Of a stretch of DNA of 60,072 bases, positions 43,466 to 51,738 are shown piece by piece. Both the position numbers and the translations under genes were made by a program. Each line of letters begins with the position of its first letter. The first letter of the stretch is position 1. The stretch is from assembly GCF_018918325.1 (NCBI RefSeq), contig NZ_JAHLQH010000006.1:1-60072 (forward strand), given 5' to 3'. The DNA comes from Clostridium sp. MSJ-8 (GTDB taxonomy: Bacteria > Bacillota > Clostridia > Clostridiales > Clostridiaceae). The notes beneath the pieces were generated by a model that saw only the letters and a list, made by a program, of their open reading frames with translations, was not told where the DNA came from and did no database searches.

Positions 43466-44617
43466 ATGAGTTATAATTTTTTGGTTCCAGGAAACACTAT
43501 TATAGGAGAAGATGCACTAAAGTCTAGTGGAGATTATTTAAAATCTTATGGAAAAAAAGCATTTATAGTTACAGGAAAGGTAGTAACCAAAACAGGTTTA
43601 GTTAATAAGTTAACAGATTATTTAGATGAATTAAATATTGACTATATAATATTTAATGATATTACAGGTGAACCAACAGATATTATGATAGAAAGTGGCG
43701 TAAAAGAATATAAAGCCAATGATTGTGATTTCTGTATTGCTATAGGGGGAGGTAGTCCGTTAGATAGTGCTAAAGCAATAGCAGCAATGACAGTACTTGA
43801 TGGTAGTATATCAGATTATATAGGGAAGGAAATAAGAGGGGATTTTCCAAAACTTGTATTGATACCAACTACAGCAGGTACAGGATCAGAAACTACTAAA
43901 TTTACTGTAATAACTGATTCAAAAAAAGATATAAAGATGTTATTAAAAGGTGATGCGTTAATACCAGATTTAGCAATAGTAGATTATAATCTTACTGTAT
44001 CAGCACCTAAAAGCGTAACTGCAGCTACAGGAATGGATGCACTAACACACGCTGTTGAATCATATACATCTAGAAAGGCTAATCCAATAACTGATATGTA
44101 TGCTCTATCAGCTATAAAGAGAATATTCAAATACTTACCAATAGCATATAAGGATGGAGGTAATCTAGAAGCTAGAAAAGAGATGTCATTAGCAGCGTTT
44201 GAAGCAGGAGTATGTATAAATAATGCTTCTGTAACTATAGTCCATGGTATGAGCAGACCTATAGGTGCATTGTTCCATGTTCCTCATGGTATATCTAATG
44301 CTATGTTAATTAAAGAATGCTTAAAATATGTTTTAGATGGCGCATATGATAAATTTGCAGATATAGCAAGAGCTATAAAAGTGGCAGATGAAGATATGGA
44401 AGACAAGGAAGCTGCTTCTAAATTCTTAGATGCATTAGATGACTTATGTAAGGCTGTTGAAATACCTACATTAGAAGAGTATGGTATTGATAAAGCTGAA
44501 TTTGATAAAGTAAAAGAAAAGATGGCTAAAGATGCAATGGATAGTGGTAGTCCATCTAATACAATAAAAGTAGTAGACAAGGATGATTTGATTAAAATAT
44601 ATGATATTTTGTTATAA
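43466..44617 (+). CDS. Iron-containing (group III) alcohol dehydrogenase
   Basis: 383 residues, the usual length. The nucleotide site is IGGGSPLDSAKAIA, and LIPTTAGTGSETT is the family's substrate/cofactor loop. Metal ligands are in DLAIVD, MDALTHAVES, and the His residues of HGMSRPIGALFHVPHG. It interconverts an aldehyde and an alcohol with NAD(P)H in the cytoplasm, normally reducing in fermenting clostridia. The class III aminotransferase gene nearby makes an amine-derived aldehyde, such as sulfoacetaldehyde, a possible substrate. GGAAGAGGAGATG precedes the ATG. Confidence 0.92.
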   Translation: MSYNFLVPGNTIIGEDALKSSGDYLKSYGKKAFIVTGKVVTKTGLVNKLTDYLDELNIDYIIFNDITGEPTDIMIESGVKEYKANDCDFCIAIGGGSPLDSAKAIAAMTVLDGSISDYIGKEIRGDFPKLVLIPTTAGTGSETTKFTVITDSKKDIKMLLKGDALIPDLAIVDYNLTVSAPKSVTAATGMDALTHAVESYTSRKANPITDMYALSAIKRIFKYLPIAYKDGGNLEARKEMSLAAFEAGVCINNASVTIVHGMSRPIGALFHVPHGISNAMLIKECLKYVLDGAYDKFADIARAIKVADEDMEDKEAASKFLDALDDLCKAVEIPTLEEYGIDKAEFDKVKEKMAKDAMDSGSPSNTIKVVDKDDLIKIYDILL

Positions 44618-44623
44618 TAAGAT

Positions 44624-44661
44624 AAAGCACAATATGATAAATGTAAGTATTGTGCTTTATA
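44624..44661 (+). terminator. Terminator of adh
   Basis: AAAGCACAATA (44624-44634) pairs perfectly with TATTGTGCTTT (44648-44658). Confidence 0.8.
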
Positions 44662-44683
44662 AATTTATAGGTGGGTGGATAAT

Positions 44684-45169
44684 ATGAGGCGTAAAGATAG
44701 AGAAGTAACAGATTTTAATCAAATAAAACAAATAATAAGTGAGTGTGATACTATAAGGCTAGGATTTCAAGATGGCGAATATCCATATATAGTTCCTATG
44801 AGTTTTGGTTATGAAGTTATTGATAATCAGATTAAATTTTATGTTCATGGGGCACAGGTCGGTAGAAAGGTAGAGCTTATAAAAAAGAACAAAGTTTGTT
44901 CCTTTGAAATGGATTGCGCTCATAAGTTAGAACTAATTTATAAAGCCAAAGATGTTACTATGAGATACAAATGTTTAATGGGGAAAGGAACTGTTGAACT
45001 GGTTGAAGATGATGATAAGCAACAAGCAATGGATGTAATTATGAATAGAGATGAAGAAACAAAAGATTTTGAATATAATCATGATGACTTAAAGCATACT
45101 ATGATTGCAAAGATTACAGTGACTGAATATAGTTGCAAGGTTAATCCAATTGGTGGTAATGCCGATTAA
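44684..45169 (+). CDS. NimA-like pyridoxamine 5'-phosphate oxidase-fold protein
   Basis: About 161 residues of the flavin-binding split-barrel family: MRRKDREVTD, IRLGFQDGEYPYIVPMSFGYE, KFYVHGAQVGRKVELI and VCSFEMD. These match the NimA group of nitroimidazole-reductase-like proteins, common in anaerobes. It probably binds FMN or another cofactor in the cytoplasm; resistance activity cannot be inferred. ATG 44684 fits the AGGTGGGTGG site. GTG 44675 lies within it. Confidence 0.87.
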   Translation: MRRKDREVTDFNQIKQIISECDTIRLGFQDGEYPYIVPMSFGYEVIDNQIKFYVHGAQVGRKVELIKKNKVCSFEMDCAHKLELIYKAKDVTMRYKCLMGKGTVELVEDDDKQQAMDVIMNRDEETKDFEYNHDDLKHTMIAKITVTEYSCKVNPIGGNAD

Positions 45170-45290
45170 TACTAAATATGCAAATGAACAATCATTTATG
45201 TTCACGTGAAGATTGAAATAGAAAATTTAAGAGAATATAATAAAAGCAAGTTAAGAGAAAAACTTAAAATAAATAGTAAATAGTAAAAGC

Positions 45291-45331
45291 AATGGAGCTT
45301 GATTCGAAATACGAATGAGCTCCATTTTTAT
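45291..45331 (+). terminator. Intrinsic terminator
   Basis: AATGGAGCT (45291-45299) pairs with AGCTCCATT (45318-45326), with an inner ATTCG/CGAAT pair, then TTTTATTT. Confidence 0.85.
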
Positions 45332-45368
45332 TTAAGAAGAAATTAATTTTGTAGAGGAGTTGTTATAA

Positions 45369-46712
45369 ATGAAAGCATATGATATGACTACAGAAGAGGT
45401 AAAAAAATTAGATAAGGAGTATGTATTACATTCTTGGAGTATTCAAAATAAATTAAATCCAATGGTTGTAAGAAAAGCTGAAGGTATATATTTCTATGAT
45501 GATAAGGGAAAGAAATATTATGATATGAGTTCTCAATTAGTAAACTTAAATATTGGATATGGAAACCAAAAAGTAATAGATGCAATAAAGACACAAGCTG
45601 AAAAGTTACCATTTATGGGACCTGGATATGCAGTAGATGTAAAATCAGAACTTGCAGAGAGAATAATAGAAATAGCACCTGATAACATGGGAAAAGTATT
45701 CTTTACATTAGGTGGAGCAGATGCTAATGAAAATGCTATAAAGATGGCAAGAATGTATACAGGAAGAAAGAAGGTATTTTCAAGATATAGATCATATCAT
45801 GGTTCAACAATGGGATCTGGTAACTTAACAGGTGAACCAAGAAGATTTGCTTGTGAAATCACACCTATACCTGGTTATGTAAAATTCTTTGATCCATATG
45901 TATATAGAGAAAAAATAGAATTTAAGAGTGAAAAAGAAGCAACAGATTTCTATATAGCTAAATTAAGAGAACAAGTAATATATGAAGGACCTGAAACAGT
46001 TGCAGCAATTGAAGTTGAAACAATTACTGGATCAAATGGTTGTATAATTCCACCAGATGGATATTTACAAGGAATAAGAGATATCTGTGATGAATTTGGA
46101 ATAATGATGATATGTGATGAAGTAATGATGGGATATGGAAGAACTGGTAAATACTTTGCTTGTGAGAATTGGGGAGTAAAACCTGATATTATATCATTTG
46201 CAAAAGGTATTACTTGTGGATATGTACCATTAGGTGGTGTAATAGTTGATAAGAAGATAGCTGAATATTTTGATGATCATATGTTAAGTTGTGGATTAAC
46301 TTATAGTGGACATCCTTTAGCTTGTGCAGCAGGTTGTGCAACTCTAGATGTTTATAAAGAATTAGATTTAATAAAAGGTGCAGAAGAAAAAGGTAAGTTA
46401 TTGGGTGCAATTCTTGAAGATCTAAAAGCAAAACATAAATCAATTGGAGATGTAAGATATATTGGATTATTTGCTGGTGTTGAACTTGTAAAAGATAGGG
46501 AAACTAAAGAACCTTTAGTTCCATATGGAAAAGATCCAGAAGGAATAATGGGTAAAATAATAGGTAAATTAAAAGAAGAAGGTTTCTCAACATATTCACA
46601 TGAAAATACAATAATTGTAGCACCACCATTAATAATAACTGAAGAAGAATTAAAAGATGCTATGAAGATAATGGATAAAGTATTAGACTATGTAGATGAA
46701 TTAGTGAAATAA
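45369..46712 (+). CDS. Class III aminotransferase, taurine transaminase-like
   Basis: A 447-residue PLP enzyme. The start (YDMTTEEVKKLDKEYVLHSWS), GGADANENAIKMARMYTGRKKVFSRYRSYHGST and GSNGCIIPPDGYLQG match taurine:pyruvate or taurine:2-oxoglutarate aminotransferases more than omega-aminotransferases in general. The PLP aspartate is in ICDEVMMGYGRTG and the Schiff-base lysine is K279 (SFAKGITCGY). It would move an amino group from a small amine (taurine or beta-alanine type) to a keto acid. It has its own promoter region and terminator. The alcohol dehydrogenase 0.75 kb upstream could reduce the product aldehyde. Substrate assignment is inference. Confidence 0.88.
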   Translation: MKAYDMTTEEVKKLDKEYVLHSWSIQNKLNPMVVRKAEGIYFYDDKGKKYYDMSSQLVNLNIGYGNQKVIDAIKTQAEKLPFMGPGYAVDVKSELAERIIEIAPDNMGKVFFTLGGADANENAIKMARMYTGRKKVFSRYRSYHGSTMGSGNLTGEPRRFACEITPIPGYVKFFDPYVYREKIEFKSEKEATDFYIAKLREQVIYEGPETVAAIEVETITGSNGCIIPPDGYLQGIRDICDEFGIMMICDEVMMGYGRTGKYFACENWGVKPDIISFAKGITCGYVPLGGVIVDKKIAEYFDDHMLSCGLTYSGHPLACAAGCATLDVYKELDLIKGAEEKGKLLGAILEDLKAKHKSIGDVRYIGLFAGVELVKDRETKEPLVPYGKDPEGIMGKIIGKLKEEGFSTYSHENTIIVAPPLIITEEELKDAMKIMDKVLDYVDELVK

Positions 46713-46747
46713 AATTCATAATAAAAAAATAAAGATGAATTTGAAAG

Positions 46748-46777
46748 CTCGGCTAACTTATTTAAGCCGAGTTTTTT
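46748..46777 (+). terminator. Terminator of the aminotransferase gene
   Basis: CTCGGCT (46748-46754) pairs with AGCCGAG (46765-46771), followed by TTTTTT. Confidence 0.85.
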
Positions 46778-46899
46778 GCATTATAGTTAAAACAAAAAAG
46801 TATTTACAAATAGAAGAAAGTGGTATATCATAATAGCATAGTAACAAAATGATACTATGAATAAAACAAAAGGTTTTGCTTTATGAAAGGTGATATATT

Positions 46900-47433
46900 A
46901 TGAAGAAAATATTAGTTGTTGTAGATTATCAAAAAGATTTTGTGGATGGAGCATTAGGATTTCCTAAGGCTAAGGAATTAGAAGTAGGTATATATACAAA
47001 GGTGAATAGTTATTTAGATGAAGGCAATACTGTAATATTTACTTATGATACTCATGAAGAAAATTATCTTCAAACAAGAGAAGGTAAAAACCTTCCTATA
47101 GTTCACTGTATAGATAAGACAGAAGGACATGATTTATATGGTAGACTTAAAGAATTTAAAAACAGAAAAAATACTATTCATATTAATAAAGCATCGTTTG
47201 GAATTGATCCTACAGATATGATAATGTTACGAGATAAATTAGGAGAGATTGATGATATAGAAATAGTAGGAGTTGTAACAGATATATGTGTAATAAGCAA
47301 TGTTGTAACTTTTCAATCAACATTTGTTAATGCAACAATAACTGTAGATTCTAATTTGTGTGCAAGTTTTAATGATGAAAAGCATAAAAAAGCTTTAGAT
47401 GTTATGCAATCTATACAAGCTAATATAAAATAA
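46900..47433 (+). CDS. Isochorismatase-like cysteine hydrolase
   Basis: A 177-residue hydrolase with the catalytic triad D9 (VVVDYQKDF), K97 (INKASFG) and C130 (VTDICVISNV), close to nicotinamidases in layout (DTHEENYL ... LPIVHC in the metal-site region). It could therefore feed NAD salvage alongside pnuC-nadR, but other amide substrates are possible. GAAAGGTG precedes the ATG. It converges on a HAD phosphatase gene across a shared terminator. Confidence 0.88.
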   Translation: MKKILVVVDYQKDFVDGALGFPKAKELEVGIYTKVNSYLDEGNTVIFTYDTHEENYLQTREGKNLPIVHCIDKTEGHDLYGRLKEFKNRKNTIHINKASFGIDPTDMIMLRDKLGEIDDIEIVGVVTDICVISNVVTFQSTFVNATITVDSNLCASFNDEKHKKALDVMQSIQANIK

Positions 47434-47466
47434 AGTAAACTGCACTATCATTTGCAGTTTACTTTA
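47431..47466. terminator. Shared bidirectional terminator
   Basis: AAAGTAAACTGCA (47432-47444) pairs perfectly with TGCAGTTTACTTT (47453-47465). It overlaps both convergent gene ends. Confidence 0.85.
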
Positions 47467-48253
47467 TAAGCTTATAATGCTTTAGGGCATTAAATATTCC
47501 ATTATCATCTACAGTAGTTGTTATATATTCAACTGACTTGAATAATTCTTGAGCACTGTTTCCCATGGCAATACTATGAGGCACATAATCTAGCATAGGA
47601 AGATCATTAGTACTATCACCAATGGCATAAGTATCTTCATGATTAATATTTAAATAATCACATATAAATTTTATTCCTGTTCCTTTTGAATAACCTTTAG
47701 GAACTAATTCATAGAATGTTTCATTCCTTTTAATAAAATCTAGTATTGGACTATATTTATCATAAAAGCTAGAAAAATTACTAGTATCCTTTAGAAATAT
47801 TACGAGCTTGTCTATATCAACATTATCTGTATGCCATGTTAAACCTTTATAGAAGCCTTCATGTTTATGTTGATCTATAAGTGCAAGGACTGTATTATTG
47901 TGAATATTATCTAAGTGATCCCAATATATATTTTCACTACCTTCTAGAATTCCTTCAAAGTCATATTTATTCATATCTAAAGCTATTTCTTTAGATAATT
48001 TTTTGCCTAATTTTTTATGTAAAAGAACTTCATTATTGTATTCTACATATGTTCCGCAACCACATATATATCCATCGAATCCTAAGTCCCTAATTACTGG
48101 AGTTATTTCACTTATAGGTCTACCAGTATTTATAAAAGCAAGGTGACCATTTGCACGTAATGAGTTAATAGCTTCTCTTGTACTATCAGGAATTAATCTT
48201 GTTGTTTCACTTATTATTGTGCCATCTATATCAAAGAATACAATTTTTTTCAT
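47459..48253 (-). CDS. Cof-type HAD family phosphatase
   Basis: A 264-residue haloacid dehalogenase hydrolase. The nucleophile and acid are D8 and D10 (FFDIDGTI), motif II is INTGRP, the KGTGIKFICDYLN Lys is motif III, and IGDSTNDLPML is motif IV. A type IIB cap lies between motifs II and III. Such enzymes dephosphorylate small molecules (sugar phosphates, nucleotides or FMN); the substrate is unknown. AAAAAGGAG precedes the ATG on the minus strand. Confidence 0.92.
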   Translation of the reverse strand: MKKIVFFDIDGTIISETTRLIPDSTREAINSLRANGHLAFINTGRPISEITPVIRDLGFDGYICGCGTYVEYNNEVLLHKKLGKKLSKEIALDMNKYDFEGILEGSENIYWDHLDNIHNNTVLALIDQHKHEGFYKGLTWHTDNVDIDKLVIFLKDTSNFSSFYDKYSPILDFIKRNETFYELVPKGYSKGTGIKFICDYLNINHEDTYAIGDSTNDLPMLDYVPHSIAMGNSAQELFKSVEYITTTVDDNGIFNALKHYKLIK

Positions 48254-48376
48254 ATGGTTATATCTCCTTTTTATAAATATCTATTCACATTATAGCAGAA
48301 AATATAGTACATCTGCTATAATTATGAAGGAATAAAAAGATACAGATTATAATCTAACAGAAAGGATGATTATTGT

Positions 48377-48565
48377 ATGTTTAGTAAAGATGAATTATTA
48401 GTTATAGAGGATGCACTAAATATAGCAGATGAACATTATAAGAAACTAATGGATGAGAGTAAAGGAAATAAGAATAAGATGGTAGCCTACAATAGAAAGC
48501 AAAAGAAATTGTGGCTTGCACAAAATAAATTAAAGAAAATATTATCAGAAGAATCAAATATATAA
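48377..48565 (+). CDS. Small hypothetical helical protein (62 aa)
   Basis: A short, charged, probably two-helix protein (SKDELLVIEDALNIADEHYKKLMDE ... KKLWLAQNKLKKILSEE). AGAAAGGATG precedes the ATG and a terminator follows, so it is likely real. I cannot name a family. Its divergence from the HAD gene leaves a ~120-bp promoter region. Confidence 0.7.
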   Translation: MFSKDELLVIEDALNIADEHYKKLMDESKGNKNKMVAYNRKQKKLWLAQNKLKKILSEESNI

Positions 48566-48575
48566 ATATATGCTT

Positions 48576-48623
48576 ATAAGGAACTTTTATAAAAAAGTTC
48601 CTTATAAAAAAGTTTTTTAAGAA
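48576..48623 (+). terminator. Intrinsic terminator
   Basis: ATAAGGAACTTTT pairs with AAAAGTTCCTTAT (48576-48605); an AAAAAAGTTTTTT palindrome follows. Confidence 0.75.
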
Positions 48624-48647
48624 AAATTTTGAAGGAGAAGAAAAATA

Positions 48648-49199
48648 ATGAATAAATTTCAATTGAAAAGGGCAGATGGTAAGCTAGAATCAGCATATTT
48701 AAAAGAGCTTACTTTTGGGGATATAGATGAAGTTTTATCATTACAAGATGAAGTGGTAAGGGGCTTAGAGAAGAGAGAATTTTATTGTGATATGAACAAA
48801 GAAGAATTCGCAAAAAGCTTAAATGACTTTGGAGGAACTCTGATAGGTTGTGTTACAGAAGATAATGTTATTGTGGCTATAGGGTTATATGTAAGTTTTC
48901 AGTATGATGAGGAGAATTATGGGTATGATTTGGGCTTGAGTGGGCAAGAATTATTAACAGTGGGTCAAGTTGAAGCAACAATTGTTAAGGAAGAATTTAG
49001 GGGAAATAGATTACAAGATAAACTATGCGAAGCTTTAGAAGATATTGCAATAAGAGAGGGTAAGAAAATAATAGGAGCTACAGTTGCACCAGATAATAAA
49101 TATAGCTTAAATACGTTCTTGAATAGAGGATATGATATACAAGAAGAGAAGATTAAGTATGGAGGATATAGAAGATATATCCTTAAGAAAGAGGTATAG
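48648..49199 (+). CDS. GNAT family N-acetyltransferase
   Basis: A 183-residue acyl-CoA transferase. The acetyl-CoA loop lies around VEATIVKEEFRGNRLQDKLCEALE (the Q/R-x-x-G-x-G/A motif here reads R-G-N-R-L-Q), followed by GATVAPDNKYSLNTFLNRGY, the usual GNAT C-terminal motif. The acceptor is unknown. AAGGAGAAG precedes the ATG, and the YdcF-type gene follows after a few bases, probably in the same operon. Confidence 0.87.
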   Translation: MNKFQLKRADGKLESAYLKELTFGDIDEVLSLQDEVVRGLEKREFYCDMNKEEFAKSLNDFGGTLIGCVTEDNVIVAIGLYVSFQYDEENYGYDLGLSGQELLTVGQVEATIVKEEFRGNRLQDKLCEALEDIAIREGKKIIGATVAPDNKYSLNTFLNRGYDIQEEKIKYGGYRRYILKKEV

Positions 49200-49204
49200 T
49201 CGTG

Positions 49205-49966
49205 ATGAAGAAATTAAGATTATCTCAATTAGATTTAATATTAGGGATTATTATAATAGTTTATGGAGTATTTATTATGATTACAACTCCTAACAAAATT
49301 GCTTTTAATATAGGATTTATGATTATTGGAGGATTGTTTGTTATATACCATTTTATAAAAGAGAAGATAAATAAAACTATAAGAAAAGTTATTAACATCC
49401 TTATAATAATAGGAATTACTTGTTTTGCTAGTATTCTTATAATTATTAGTGTATATCCAAAACATAGTACAGAAAAATGTGAATATATACTTGTTCTAGG
49501 AGCTGGACTTAATGATGGGGATGAAGTTAGTAAGGTATTAAAGGATAGATTAAATACTGCAATAGAATGTCACAACAAATATGATACAGGATCAAAGATA
49601 GTAGTATCTGGAGGACAAGGAAGCAATGAAGAAGTATCTGAAGCAGAAGCTATGAAACGATATCTTATAAAAAAAGGTATAGATAAAACTTCAATAATAA
49701 TAGAAAATAAATCAACTAATACAAAAGAAAATTTTGAATTTTCAAAGGATAAAATAGAAAAAGATTCTGGTAAAAAGGTTAGTAAGTCTAAAGTTAAAGT
49801 TGTAACTACAGATTTTCATGCATTTAGAAGCAAATTATTAGCACAGGCTAATGGGTATGGCGAGGTAGAAATCTATGCAAGTGATTCATATCCATATTTA
49901 ATACCTATATTTTATACTAGAGAAGTTTTTGCATTGGTGAAGGATATAATTTTTTCAATAATATAA
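49205..49966 (+). CDS. YdcF/SanA family (DUF218) membrane protein
   Basis: About 253 residues. Three hydrophobic N-terminal segments (roughly 8-28, 30-50 and 62-82) anchor a DUF218 domain: YILVLGAGLNDGDEVSKVLKDRL, VVSGGQGSNEEVSEAEAMKRYL and ENKSTNTKENFEFSKD, then VTTDFHAFRSKLLA. The family is linked to cell-envelope homeostasis (SanA, ElyC), with an unknown activity on envelope metabolites. The start may be ATG 49205 or GTG 49202; GAGG lies 7-10 bases upstream. Confidence 0.88.
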   Translation: MKKLRLSQLDLILGIIIIVYGVFIMITTPNKIAFNIGFMIIGGLFVIYHFIKEKINKTIRKVINILIIIGITCFASILIIISVYPKHSTEKCEYILVLGAGLNDGDEVSKVLKDRLNTAIECHNKYDTGSKIVVSGGQGSNEEVSEAEAMKRYLIKKGIDKTSIIIENKSTNTKENFEFSKDKIEKDSGKKVSKSKVKVVTTDFHAFRSKLLAQANGYGEVEIYASDSYPYLIPIFYTREVFALVKDIIFSII

Positions 49967-50124
49967 GATATTTAGAATTAAATAATTATAAATTATTTAA
50001 TCACTTTTTTTACTGACATTAGCTGACCTTAAAACAACAACAAAATGCTTTAGATAATATTGATTAACAGATAATAGATATTAGTTAACAAAAATAATTT
50101 TATAAAAAAAGGAGTTAATAAGAA

Positions 50125-50769
50125 ATGTTAAAAAGAGATAGTGCTAAAGAAATAGAAAATGGACTTAGATTGGTAAGGGAAGCTGTTAATAAAGCAGCTT
50201 ATGACAAAGACAAGAATATAGCATTAACCGTTATTGATAGAGAGATGAGGGGGCTTGTAGGATTGGATTTGATGACAATAGATACATTAAGTTTCGATAA
50301 TATAATAGAACTTATTAATAGGGAACGTGAATATAATGCAGATAGATATTTAGCTCTTGGAGAGATAATTAGACTAAGAGGAAATCTAGAAAATGATGTG
50401 AATAACAAAATAACATATTATATAAAGGCTATGAGGGCATACTTCTTTGTATATAAAGATGATGAAGCATTAATGGATAAATGTATAGAAGGTGTAAGAG
50501 AAGTAGTTAATTATATATCTGAATATGAGCTTTCATTAGATGAAAATATAATATTATTAAAAGGATATGAAATGTTAGGTGAATATGATAAGGCTGAAGA
50601 TATTTTATTTTCTATATTAAAGAAGAGTGATGGAGCTAGGGAGATAATTAAAGAAGGAAATGATTTTTATAATAGATTAAAAGAAAAAGAAGACGTGTTA
50701 TTAGAAAAGGGGAATCTTCCAAGAGAAGAAGTGGAAGATGGTTTAAAACAGATAGAAGCAATGAGGTGA
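50125..50769 (+). CDS. DUF6483-like helical protein
   Basis: 214 residues, all helical, with TPR-like spacing (ITYYIKAMRAYFFVYKDDEALMDK; LLKGYEMLGEYDKAEDILFSIL). The start MLKRD and the internal pattern resemble the DUF6483 family of clostridia. The family name is from memory and tentative. It is cytoplasmic and probably a protein-protein scaffold. AAAGGAG precedes the ATG. It converges on plsC across a hairpin. Confidence 0.7.
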   Translation: MLKRDSAKEIENGLRLVREAVNKAAYDKDKNIALTVIDREMRGLVGLDLMTIDTLSFDNIIELINREREYNADRYLALGEIIRLRGNLENDVNNKITYYIKAMRAYFFVYKDDEALMDKCIEGVREVVNYISEYELSLDENIILLKGYEMLGEYDKAEDILFSILKKSDGAREIIKEGNDFYNRLKEKEDVLLEKGNLPREEVEDGLKQIEAMR

Positions 50770-50775
50770 AAAATA

Positions 50776-50805
50776 AGACGTACTTATGAGAATTAAGTAC
50801 GTCTA
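50776..50805. terminator. Shared convergent terminator
   Basis: AGACGTACTTA (50776-50786) pairs with TAAGTACGTCT just downstream, between convergent genes. Confidence 0.75.
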
Positions 50806-50814
50806 AGAAACAAA

Positions 50815-51543
50815 TTATTTATTATCTAATTCTGAAAAGACTATTTTTTCTACATCTTCTGGTAGTGTTTGAAGTTGTTCCTTTGATAAATCTTTTACTT
50901 CTATCAGTGGATGTATTGTTAAATTTATTGTAGTATTACGTTTTATTGTATTTAATGGACCTGATAGTATTTTATAAGTTCCTTCTATTGTTATAGGTAC
51001 TATAGGTACTTTTGATTTAGTTGCTAGTTTGAAGCTTCCACCTTTGAATTCATGTCTTTGGAGACCTTTGCTTCTAGTACCTTCAGGGAAAACTACCATA
51101 GAATAATCTGATTTTAGTATATTGATACCTTCAACAATAGCTTCAGCAGATTTACGGACGTTGCTTCTATCCATGAATATACAACGCATCTTCTTCATCC
51201 AATAAGATATAATAGGCCAAGAAGCAAGTTCTTTTTTCGCTATAAAGCCTAAAGGCACGTTTAATTTTGCCATTAACAATGGAATATCGAAGTTACTTTG
51301 GTGATTAGAAACAAATAAGACTGCTCTGTCTTTTGGAATATTTTCGATACCTTTAACATCTATCTTACAGAAGGTTACCTTCAAGAAGAGACGTGCCCAT
51401 AGAGATGAAATCATAAATATAAATTTCTTCTTTTGTTCTTCTTTCTTAAATATAGAAAGAAAGAAGATAGTTATGGGACCAATAATAATGCTTAAAATTA
51501 GTGCTATTATATTTACTAAAAAGAATATAATTGTTTTTATCAT
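50815..51543 (-). CDS. plsC: 1-acyl-sn-glycerol-3-phosphate acyltransferase
   Basis: About 242 residues. It has an N-terminal membrane helix, then SNHQSNFDIPLL (the NHX4D catalytic motif), FMDRSNVRKSAEA, VFPEGTRSKG (the FPEGTR phosphate-binding motif) and VPIVPITIEGTYKI. It acylates lysophosphatidate to phosphatidate at the membrane in phospholipid synthesis. I place the start at 51543 (minus), seven bases after AGGATGG. The open frame extends another ~38 codons upstream with no ribosome site. Confidence 0.92.
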   Translation of the reverse strand: MIKTIIFFLVNIIALILSIIIGPITIFFLSIFKKEEQKKKFIFMISSLWARLFLKVTFCKIDVKGIENIPKDRAVLFVSNHQSNFDIPLLMAKLNVPLGFIAKKELASWPIISYWMKKMRCIFMDRSNVRKSAEAIVEGINILKSDYSMVVFPEGTRSKGLQRHEFKGGSFKLATKSKVPIVPITIEGTYKILSGPLNTIKRNTTINLTIHPLIEVKDLSKEQLQTLPEDVEKIVFSELDNK

Positions 51544-51738
51544 AACCGCCATCCTATCTTTATAAATTGATAATAATATTATTACTATATTAGTATAGTA
51601 TATATTTTTATGAAATAAAAGAAATATTAGAATATAAAAAATATTAAAGATAAACAAAATTTAATGCCAACTTAAGAGGAAATTAAGAAATAAGTGTTAA
51701 AATATATATTAAAAGTAAGGCAAAGAAGGGCTAAAACA

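Noticed and set aside
51544..51657. N-terminal extension of plsC.
   Set aside because: The extra 38 codons have no ribosome site, while AGGATGG sits correctly before 51543.
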